Assembly: GCA_028873815.1 (NCBI GenBank)
Contig: JAPPNN010000080.1
Span: 1-64,000 of the forward strand
Length of the DNA stretch: 64,000 bases
Direction of reading: 5' to 3'
Origin: Gemmatimonadota bacterium
Lineage (GTDB): Bacteria; Gemmatimonadota; Gemmatimonadetes; Longimicrobiales; Gaopeijiaceae
The notes below the pieces were generated by a model that was not told the origin of the DNA, searched no databases, and worked only from the letters and a program-made list of their open reading frames with translations. How positions within the stretch are numbered: position 1 is the first letter of the stretch; every line of letters begins with the position of its first letter. This document shows, piece after piece, positions 14,468 to 22,139 of the stretch. Both the position numbers and the translations under genes were made by a program.

Positions 14468-17172
14468 TCGTCATCATCCGAGTCGTCGTCACCAACGTGG
14501 TCTTGGAACCAAGTGCTGTTCACCACGTACTCCACAGACTCCTCTCGGCCGTCGGTCTTCGGGAAACTGATGCTCCAAGCAACCACCGGCGTCTCTCCGC
14601 TCAGATCGTCGTCAGCCTCTCCTATCGCCAGAAGATGAATCGCAAGCAGGGGCCTTGCTCGCACCGCGCGATAGATCCTGTCGGGATAGTTCCAGGTCTC
14701 TCGATCTCCACGGCCACGTGCACTCTCCCGGTCGCGATAAGCTGCCTCCGCTCCAAGCCGCTTCGATCGCGAGAGGCCCACCTGTTCAATCCCCCGAGTC
14801 GCCACTCTTCGCTTGGCCGCGAAGCTCACCACCCGTCCCTGCGATTCGATTCGAACGCTACTTCGCCGTTGGCATACCACGCTGTGCCCTGGCAGCTGCC
14901 AAATCAACGATCCCGCACCGGGCTTCCCAACCCCCGCGAAGAGCACATCCCACTTTCCCAGCTCTCGTCCTCGGTCACGAATATAGCGCCTTACGGGTTC
15001 CGTCTGACTCCTGAGCGACCCGGGGTGGTTCTTGAACGCCAACAGAAACTCGTCCACCAACTCCACCGGCGCACTGCTCACCAATCCTCCCCCTGCCGAA
15101 CCATCAACCTCCCTCACGCCTCCGCCATAGTGGTGACACCACTCCGCCAACCGTGCTACGGCTCCCAAGTTCACGCGGCTCGACTCGGCGTCCCGATATA
15201 GTACCGTTGTTTCAATGAAGCTGTTCGCAAGACTGATCTTGACTCTTTGTTTCCTTCCCGAGCCCATCTTGTTCCGGGCCGTCACCACCAATGCGTCGGG
15301 ATGGCTGCGCACCTTGAGACCGAAATCCTGGGGCGTTGCCCCTACGCTCTCCATCCGAACCAGTTCCTCGCGCAATTCCTCGATCGACTCGGAAATATGT
15401 TCGTACCATCCGCGAGCCTCCTCGGGCATCCAGACTCGACACAGGTCGCGATAACCATCGCGGTACCCAAACCATCTCCCCATTTGAAACAACGTGTCGT
15501 ACATCATCGATCGTCTCAACACATAACTCACCGACAGTCCCTCGAGGGTGAGGCCCCGTGACAGCGAAAAACCACCCACCGCAATGACAGTCCAGCCCGA
15601 TTCCGTGTAGTCCACATATCTCAGCGAGTCGGGTGACTGGCCATTGATTTCAACAACTTCGACTGCTTCAACTGCGTCAACCAGCCGACTTCGCACATCC
15701 TCCCATTCCAACCCGCACCGGCCGCTGAACTGTTCGCTGAAGATCCTCCGCAGCGCCGTCAGCTGGGGATCTTGAACTCCTTCCTCGTCCGTCAGTGCCC
15801 CATGTACGCGCACGGCGGCTTGCACCGACGCCAGAAAGGCATGGATAGCGTTGCGCACTTGTCGTTGAACCGCAACAAACCGCGATACATTGACAAGCAT
15901 GGAATTGTGTACGCCTACTTGTCCCAGAGCCATGCGAATCGCTCTGACGAGCAAGAAAGTCCTCACAGCGTCGTACAGGCTTGGGGGCAGCACGGTCACC
16001 CTGTGGTCCTGTTTGTGAGACATTGGAAGATTGTCGCGATGGTCATCCACCTCCCGGACAACATCCACGCCGTTTGTTCCGAATACAGTTGCTGCGCCGA
16101 AATAGTTGGACGCCGCATTCAGCGACACTATGAAGTCACGTGGAAACAGGTCGTCTTCGACCATGGCGTCGGCACTGCTCGGATCAATGAAGATGTTCGC
16201 GAACGGTGTTGCTGTGTAACCCACGTAGGCGCTTCGGTCGAACAAGGTCAGAAGTTCGCGGATCAGGCCGTTGATCGTCGACACCTCTTCCACATGATGT
16301 CTGATGTTGATTGACGCATTGTCCGCTTCGTCGTCGATCAACAGCATGGGCTCCTCGATGGTCGACGCATGAAGATGATGGGCATTGTGCGTCTTGAGCC
16401 ATTCGATCAGGTTGCGGAGCGTATGCGCATTCTTCTTGATAACAAGTACCACTGGCTCGCGAAGGTTCTTGATCGGCACGCCAACCTGTTCAGCAACCGA
16501 CTTCTTAAAGTCGCTGATCGTGTTGGTGAAGGTGGTGGGTTGTCTGGAGGAATCGTCTTTGCCGACGCCCACCGGTATCCGGCCCGAAGGACCTATGCCG
16601 GCACCGGTATCGTATCCCACGAAGCCCTCATCTACGCGCTGTTGAGTCTGATCACGAAGCTTGTTGTGGACGCCCGCCATGATGATTACCACCCGATATC
16701 CGGCGTCAGCAGCCTTGGTAGCCACGCCAATGTAGTTGCCGGTCTTGCCGGACTGAACATGGCCCATGACCATGCCCCGGCGGTCCCAACGTCCTGGTTT
16801 GCGCGGATCTTCCAGATGCCCGACGATCCTGTTCGTGTCCTTGTCGATCTCCGCCACCACATGGGGCCCAAAACGCTTCTGGTGCAGCAGCAACCTCCTG
16901 TAGCGGCCCCAGTAGTGCCAGTCGATCTGGCCTGTTCGGCTGCCTAGCCACGGCGTGAACGGCAGGGCCAGGATACGGGCGGGCAACAGGAGGACTCCAC
17001 GCTTCCGCTCGATCTCATGGGCGAGCGCCTCGGCCTGGTCGTCCGTCACTCCGGGGAACGCGGGTCGGAGCGTGGTGATCGACTCACGGATCGCCTCCTG
17101 ACTGAGGATGCCGGGTCGGTCGACCAAATCGTGCCAGACCAGTCCGCGAAGACGCGTCAGCTCATTTGTCAC
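14464..17172 (-). CDS. Z1-domain ATPase
   Basis: A 902-residue P-loop protein of the Z1 family, helicase-like ATPases found only in restriction-like defence operons. Walker A is GHVQSGKTGNYIGV (137-150), Walker B LLIDDEADNAS (277-287), and a helicase-like YVGYTATPFANI (317-328) follows. The Z1 domain proper lies downstream with SLSRGLTLEGL and the FQMGRWFGYRDGY segment. The C-terminus is a short acidic tail. It probably couples ATP hydrolysis to DNA translocation or target licensing for the DUF4420 nuclease. Start GTG 17172 overlaps the GHKL ATPase stop (GTGA). Confidence 0.88.
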   Translation of the reverse strand: MTNELTRLRGLVWHDLVDRPGILSQEAIRESITTLRPAFPGVTDDQAEALAHEIERKRGVLLLPARILALPFTPWLGSRTGQIDWHYWGRYRRLLLHQKRFGPHVVAEIDKDTNRIVGHLEDPRKPGRWDRRGMVMGHVQSGKTGNYIGVATKAADAGYRVVIIMAGVHNKLRDQTQQRVDEGFVGYDTGAGIGPSGRIPVGVGKDDSSRQPTTFTNTISDFKKSVAEQVGVPIKNLREPVVLVIKKNAHTLRNLIEWLKTHNAHHLHASTIEEPMLLIDDEADNASINIRHHVEEVSTINGLIRELLTLFDRSAYVGYTATPFANIFIDPSSADAMVEDDLFPRDFIVSLNAASNYFGAATVFGTNGVDVVREVDDHRDNLPMSHKQDHRVTVLPPSLYDAVRTFLLVRAIRMALGQVGVHNSMLVNVSRFVAVQRQVRNAIHAFLASVQAAVRVHGALTDEEGVQDPQLTALRRIFSEQFSGRCGLEWEDVRSRLVDAVEAVEVVEINGQSPDSLRYVDYTESGWTVIAVGGFSLSRGLTLEGLSVSYVLRRSMMYDTLFQMGRWFGYRDGYRDLCRVWMPEEARGWYEHISESIEELREELVRMESVGATPQDFGLKVRSHPDALVVTARNKMGSGRKQRVKISLANSFIETTVLYRDAESSRVNLGAVARLAEWCHHYGGGVREVDGSAGGGLVSSAPVELVDEFLLAFKNHPGSLRSQTEPVRRYIRDRGRELGKWDVLFAGVGKPGAGSLIWQLPGHSVVCQRRSSVRIESQGRVVSFAAKRRVATRGIEQVGLSRSKRLGAEAAYRDRESARGRGDRETWNYPDRIYRAVRARPLLAIHLLAIGEADDDLSGETPVVAWSISFPKTDGREESVEYVVNSTWFQDHVGDDDSDDDE

Positions 17173-18644
17173 GGTGGTTCATTCTCCTCGAGCCCGGCCA
17201 GCAGCATCTCCGTGGCGGACCACTGCTCGCGGAAGGGCTCCGCAGAGCGCATCCATTCGCGGGCACCATCCGGGGACTGTCCGCGAGCGCGAAGCGCACC
17301 ATATATCGTCGAGACTAGGTTTGCGAGATCAGAGTCCGACAGCGACTTCTGGCACACCGACTCTGGGTGGGCGCTAATGTCATGATGCAGCGCGTCCACC
17401 GGTAGGGCCGCCGACACAAGACGGAGCACCCGATCAAACTCGGTGCGATGTGAGATTGGAATCCCCTCACGAAACTGGGCCAAGGCCGGATGTGAGTGCG
17501 CGATGTCATACGAGATGCGGCTTTTGTTCTGAGCGCGGACCCATACCGGTACCCGGTTCCTTGATGCTCTGGCTGGCCCTCGTTTCTGGTGTGTGCGACG
17601 CGAAGCGCCGACCATTTTCTCCACGATTCTGGCTAGACGCTCGCGCACTACGGAAGGGGGCTGCGCCGACGCCTTCTTTACGTCGATCTTCCATGCAGCG
17701 TCCATAGTGTTGGGAATGTCGATCTGAACTCGCGCGAGCTTGGTTAACTCCTGCTTGCGAGCTAGCCGGAACCACGTCCCGTGGACGATCAACCGGTGAT
17801 TTCGGTACAGATAGAATCCCTGGCTGCTGACGTATCCGGCCCTGCCAGCGTATCGCTTCCATTCGGCTGCCGATACCTTTGCGTGGTGAGGAAGCGTCAC
17901 CGGGCGAATTGTGATCGGATCACCCCCCAAACTCATCTCCTCGATCTGATGATGCTGCGTGGCAGGGTGACTGGAGTGGAACGGGTCGAACGGCTTCAAC
18001 GGCCGGCAGTTCATCGACATGGCAACGCGCTGACGACCCGACAGGAACCGGTGGAAAACGAAAGCCAAGTGGTCGGCCGCCTCGTCCAGCTGACGCACCA
18101 AGTCCCGACTGCCCGAGGGTCCCACCAGCCGGTCGAGCTTTTCCCACAGCACGAGGGTCCCGTCGCCATTCAGGCGCTTCGACCAACGTACTTCGGCCTC
18201 ATCGCGCGGGATCTCGACCAGCCATCTGTCGGTCTCGGCGACGCTATCCAAGTCCCACCGGGCGCAGGACGTTCTGCCTTGGCGTCGGGTGAACACCGTA
18301 AGTCGGCGGCACTGCGAGAACGAGGCAGTCTTCAGACCGAGGCCGAATCGACCAAGGTCAGTCTGATGCCGCGGTTCCAAGGGGTTTCGCGTACCGGGAC
18401 GCATCGCCTCCAGCAACTCGTCCCGCGTCATGCCCGCACCATCATCCAGAATCCCTATCGCCGGACGATCGACCCGGGTGTCCGCAAGAATCTTGATCTC
18501 ACGAGCGTTTGCGGTGATGGCATTGTCGATGACATCCGCTAGTGCCGTGCGCAACGAATAGCCCATGTCCCGGAGGCTCTCGATGAGAGCGCCGGCACGA
18601 GGTGGAAGCTCGAGTTCCGCTTGCTGAGCCCGCGAGGGGCTCAT
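17169..18644 (-). CDS. GHKL (MutL/MORC-like) ATPase
   Basis: A 491-residue ATPase of the Hsp90/MutL/histidine-kinase fold. The N-box is ALADVIDNAITANA (about 35-48), the G1 box GILDDGAGMT (64-73), and the G2 box GRFGLGLKTASFSQ (98-111). No kinase or response-regulator parts are seen. Such ATPases in restriction-type operons are regarded as prokaryotic relatives of MORC proteins and are thought to act as ATP-gated clamps on DNA. I chose ATG 18644, which overlaps the methylase stop (ATGA); an open frame extends to 18764 but that stretch is methylase coding sequence. Confidence 0.87.
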   Translation of the reverse strand: MSPSRAQQAELELPPRAGALIESLRDMGYSLRTALADVIDNAITANAREIKILADTRVDRPAIGILDDGAGMTRDELLEAMRPGTRNPLEPRHQTDLGRFGLGLKTASFSQCRRLTVFTRRQGRTSCARWDLDSVAETDRWLVEIPRDEAEVRWSKRLNGDGTLVLWEKLDRLVGPSGSRDLVRQLDEAADHLAFVFHRFLSGRQRVAMSMNCRPLKPFDPFHSSHPATQHHQIEEMSLGGDPITIRPVTLPHHAKVSAAEWKRYAGRAGYVSSQGFYLYRNHRLIVHGTWFRLARKQELTKLARVQIDIPNTMDAAWKIDVKKASAQPPSVVRERLARIVEKMVGASRRTHQKRGPARASRNRVPVWVRAQNKSRISYDIAHSHPALAQFREGIPISHRTEFDRVLRLVSAALPVDALHHDISAHPESVCQKSLSDSDLANLVSTIYGALRARGQSPDGAREWMRSAEPFREQWSATEMLLAGLEENEPP

Positions 18645-20299
18645 GCCTTCACCGTGTCTTGAGGCCATTCTGTGGATCGAGGCTTGCGTTCCTTGCTCAC
18701 CCGGGGTGCACTTCCAGCCATGCTGCGGGCGCGCATCCGTTCGTACTCGCCAAGCACGTGGCAAACGCGCCCCGCGAGCTGTCGCGCAAAATATGGTGGG
18801 ACCGCGTTTCCTACTTGGACGTACTGCTGTGTGCGACCCCCGCGGAAGAGGTAGTTGTCGGGAAATGTCTGGAGCCTAGCAGCCTCTCGGACAGTCAGAC
18901 TGCGACACTGCGTAGGATCCGGATGGATGAAGTAGTGCCCGTCCTTCGAGATGTGACTGGTGACGGTGGTTGAGGGGCGGTCTCTGAGCTGGACCCGAAA
19001 GCGGTCGCTAAACTTTCCGGTCAGCCAGTTGGCGTGGTTCGGCGCCAAGACTGCCGGGAAGTTGGTGGACTTCGGGGATACGCCAGTGGCGTCCGCGAAG
19101 GCCGACGCGAATAGATACCGTGCGATGTCGCCACGCATGTGGCCACGGGTCTCGTGATTTGGCAGCCGTCGCAGCGTGGGGTCCGAGATCCAGGTGCGGA
19201 GTTCACGGGGGCAGGACTCGGAAATCTCCGTGCCACCAACCGCGCCATTCCACTGCAATCTACTCGCCATTCGTAGACGCTTCTGTGTTCGGGCGATAGC
19301 CTTCTGGAATCGGGGCAGCTCTTCCGGGATCAACTCAGAATCGGTCCAAGATGCCGGAAGGCTGCCGATGGCCTCGCAGGCATCACGAACGACATCGCGC
19401 CATTCCGATTCGCTATCGCCCCGGCTGAGTCGGCTGCGCAGTCTCGGCATAAGGCCGATCACGTCGAAGACAGATACATCCTGCTCGGCGCCGTGCAATC
19501 GCAACAACTCGCCCACCGGCACAGTCTCATCGATGTCCCGACGTACGCAGACCACAATGACGCGATGCCGGGCCTGGGGAATCCCAAGCTCTTCGGTGCG
19601 AACCAGAAAGTTACTTGGCGGTCGATCATGTTCCCATAACCCAGCCTCGGGTCCAGCCACTGTGAACAGCCGGTAGCTGTCTACGCCAGCCGCACACTGC
19701 AGACTCCTGACGACATCGTCGATGATCGCGCGACCCCCTGCCCGAACGGAGAGCATACCCTTCACATTCTCCATGATCGCAACGGCTGGACGAAGCACCT
19801 TCATTACCCTCACATACTCTTGGTACAGAAACAGACGCCCATCGGTCGCAGGGTCGTAGGAGGCATTCCCGGTGTTACGTGCCCTTCCGACAACCGAATA
19901 CGACTGGCACGGTGGACCTCCGAGGAGCACCGTCCCGCCCCCGTTATGTCGCCGGATGGCACCGATTCGCGCATCGACGACGATGTTGGCAGCTGCAGTG
20001 CCAATCTCCAGTTGCAGCGTCTCTCGAACGGCAGCGTCCCACTGCCTGGGATATCGCTCCGCCCAGTTCGGCTCGGTCCCTCCGTCGTTGAGGAAGGCGT
20101 AGTAGCACGAGGGGTAGCTCTCGCCGAATTTCCGCAGGAAGGCTCGCAGCAACAGAGTATGGTATGCGGAGCGCTCGCTCTCCACCGACAGTGCTATTTC
20201 GAATGGCGTGTTACCCTGCTCGTCCCGGTAACCGGCGAATCCCTCGGCCAAGCCCCCCGGACCCGAGAAGAGGTCGACTACTTGGACGGCACTACTCAC
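18641..20299 (-). CDS. DNA (cytosine-5) methyltransferase
   Basis: A 552-residue C5-cytosine methylase. Motif I is VDLFSGPGGLAEGF (8-21), motif IV GGPPCQSYSVVG (catalytic Cys131), motif VI IMENVKGM (175-182), motif VIII near IPQARHRVIVV, and motifs IX-X in LTVREAARLQTFPDN with VQVGNAVPP. The stretch between motifs VIII and IX is long, consistent with a target-recognition region plus an added segment; target sequence unknown. It opens with GTG 20299. The pairing with Vsr upstream and the GHKL ATPase downstream suggests it methylates host DNA as the self mark for the operon. Confidence 0.9.
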   Translation of the reverse strand: MSSAVQVVDLFSGPGGLAEGFAGYRDEQGNTPFEIALSVESERSAYHTLLLRAFLRKFGESYPSCYYAFLNDGGTEPNWAERYPRQWDAAVRETLQLEIGTAAANIVVDARIGAIRRHNGGGTVLLGGPPCQSYSVVGRARNTGNASYDPATDGRLFLYQEYVRVMKVLRPAVAIMENVKGMLSVRAGGRAIIDDVVRSLQCAAGVDSYRLFTVAGPEAGLWEHDRPPSNFLVRTEELGIPQARHRVIVVCVRRDIDETVPVGELLRLHGAEQDVSVFDVIGLMPRLRSRLSRGDSESEWRDVVRDACEAIGSLPASWTDSELIPEELPRFQKAIARTQKRLRMASRLQWNGAVGGTEISESCPRELRTWISDPTLRRLPNHETRGHMRGDIARYLFASAFADATGVSPKSTNFPAVLAPNHANWLTGKFSDRFRVQLRDRPSTTVTSHISKDGHYFIHPDPTQCRSLTVREAARLQTFPDNYLFRGGRTQQYVQVGNAVPPYFARQLAGRVCHVLGEYERMRARSMAGSAPRVSKERKPRSTEWPQDTVKA

Positions 20300-20497
20300 G
20301 GCCCGCGCTTGATGGTTGCGGGCTCGCTCGGATCTGCGTGATCGAGCGTTGCCCCTCTTTGGTTACTTGGTATCGTCACAGCAAAATAGCTCTGAGAACA
20401 TCCAACTCCTAACTCGGAAGGTAGCCATTCTGGACCGGCGAGCCTCACCTGACCGCGACGGAGGCAGTCGGCTACAGTGCGTTGGGATCCGAGAGAA

Positions 20498-20920
20498 TCA
20501 GCCGCCATCCACGCCTCCCAGAAACCTCACGATTCGCTCCGCCACCGCCCCATGATCCCCCGTCTCACATTCCCAGATCACCATCACCCGCCAGCCGAGC
20601 TCGCGCAGAGCGGCCTCATTCCGCCGGTCCCGGACCACATTACCCTCGAACTTTTCCTCCCAGAACCGCGCGCGTGTCTTTGGGCTGGTGGCGTACTTGC
20701 AGCCGGGATGCCGGTGCCAGAAACACCCGTGGACCATGATGACAGACCGGTGCTTGGGAAACACGAGATCCGGGGAGCCGGGAAGGTCCTTGCGGTAGAG
20801 GCGAAACCGGAATCCGAGTCCATGCGCGATTCTCCGAACGATCATTTCCGGCTTGGTGTCACGGCCGCGGATGCGTGCCATGACCTCGCTTCGCTTCTCA
20901 CGGTCGAAAATGTCCGTCAT
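20498..20920 (-). CDS. vsr: Very-short-patch (Vsr) T:G mismatch endonuclease
   Basis: A 140-residue Vsr endonuclease. Family marks are MTDIFDREKRSEVMARIRGR, the DTKPE motif, the catalytic Asp in GSPDLVFP, and the zinc and active-site region MVHGCFWHRHPGCKYATSP with RFWEEKFEGNV. Vsr nicks next to the T of T:G mismatches left by deamination of 5-methylcytosine, so it protects methylated sites. It lies 198 bases upstream of the methylase on the same strand, as expected for a Dcm-Vsr pair. The gap between them holds no gene and may contain a second promoter. Confidence 0.92.
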   Translation of the reverse strand: MTDIFDREKRSEVMARIRGRDTKPEMIVRRIAHGLGFRFRLYRKDLPGSPDLVFPKHRSVIMVHGCFWHRHPGCKYATSPKTRARFWEEKFEGNVVRDRRNEAALRELGWRVMVIWECETGDHGAVAERIVRFLGGVDGG

Positions 20921-21068
20921 TCCGCGTTAGCCCGGCAGAGGCTCTCTCGATATAGCGCCGGGGCAGGGCTACAGAACGACCGCTCTGTAGGCTCAACACT
21001 ACACAGTGACAACCCCGCCCTATAGGACGGCGGCTCCTCGGGCCGAGTAACGGAAGCCGTGTAGCACT
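20921..21068. other. Intergenic region between mcrC and vsr
   Basis: 148 bases without a coding frame. It includes the near-palindromic GCCCTATAGGACGGC around 21018-21032, embedded in C-rich sequence, which could fold into a short hairpin. It may separate the McrBC unit from the methylase-led unit, as terminator or promoter region. I see no U-run after the hairpin on the minus strand, so a terminator call is not supported. Confidence 0.3.
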
Positions 21069-22139
21069 TCAAGCGACGGCGTCCTCAGATCGATGGTTGG
21101 GACCCCGCCCCCCCACCAACTCTATCAACGCCCGCTCAATCCCCCTCCACTCCTGCCCCAGATCCACCGAGCACACCCGCACGGACCTCCCCATCAGCTC
21201 GAACCGGTAGTCGAACCCGCCGTCCACCGCCGCGTACAGCAACCACCCCTCCGGTTCGGGCTCGCCCGCCTCCGCCCTTGCTGTCCAATTAGTCACATAC
21301 GAGAAGATCTGGTACAGATTCCCCGCGTTCACGCGCTCGCCCTCCCACCGCGTGTCCAGCGGATTCTTGTAGAACTTGGTGTCCAGGATGATCGTCCGCT
21401 CCGGCGACCGTAGCACGATGTCCGTCTGCATCCGGGGCAGGTGCCGCAGATCGGTCTCGCTAGCTTCCGCACCGAACCAGTCGATCTTCGGGGCGCTCAC
21501 CTTAAAGTCCGTCTCCCGCTCACAGAAAGTCCTCACGAACTCCTGGAAGAGGAGCCCCATCTGGTGTTCGTCTTCGCGGAAGTCGTTGAACTCTGCCGTA
21601 CCCTGCTCCTGATTCACCAGGAGATTCTCGTGGATGATGCGGCAGAGGTGCAGGAGGAAGCTGTAGAAGCGGTTGTTCCGGTGGATTCGGACGGTGCGGA
21701 ACAGATTCGTGGTCAGAGGGACATCGGAGACAGAGTCCAGCTTCCGGTAGAGGCGCTCGGTGTGCCGTCGCAGGACCGGATCGAGGGCGGGGACCAGAGC
21801 CAGGCCGCGTAGCGTCGCTTTGAGGATCCGGTTCTGAGGCACGTCATAGCTCAACTCGTCGAAGCCGCAGTGGGTCTTGCCGTTCAGGAGCAGGTTCCTC
21901 TTGATCGTGGTCGCGAAATCGAGCTTCCCCTTGAGCCCCCTGATGTCCTCGTGGACGACGAGGTAGTCGCGATCGAGGCCGCGCGAAACGAGCCGCGACA
22001 CGCCTTCGTTCAGTACCTTGGCGAACAAGTCGACCAGCCCCCCGAACTGTTCGGATTCAACATCGACCGTATCCCCTTCCCTCACATGGTCCCAGGCGTA
22101 GCACAACAGATAGTAGATGTTGCGGACCGGGATCTTCAC
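21069..22139 (-). CDS. mcrC: McrC, nuclease partner of McrB
   Basis: A 356-residue McrC protein. It starts KIPVRNIYYLLCYAWDHV, the standard McrC N-terminus, passes a middle helical domain (GKLDFATTIKRNLLLNGKTH), and ends with the PD-(D/E)XK site QTDIVLRSPERTIILDTKFY, where Asp and Asp-x-Lys form the catalytic set. McrC is the endonuclease activated by the McrB translocase on modified DNA. GTG 22139 overlaps the McrB stop as GTGA. It is complete, unlike the second McrC copy at about 24.6-25.4 kb. Confidence 0.93.
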   Translation of the reverse strand: MKIPVRNIYYLLCYAWDHVREGDTVDVESEQFGGLVDLFAKVLNEGVSRLVSRGLDRDYLVVHEDIRGLKGKLDFATTIKRNLLLNGKTHCGFDELSYDVPQNRILKATLRGLALVPALDPVLRRHTERLYRKLDSVSDVPLTTNLFRTVRIHRNNRFYSFLLHLCRIIHENLLVNQEQGTAEFNDFREDEHQMGLLFQEFVRTFCERETDFKVSAPKIDWFGAEASETDLRHLPRMQTDIVLRSPERTIILDTKFYKNPLDTRWEGERVNAGNLYQIFSYVTNWTARAEAGEPEPEGWLLYAAVDGGFDYRFELMGRSVRVCSVDLGQEWRGIERALIELVGGRGPNHRSEDAVA

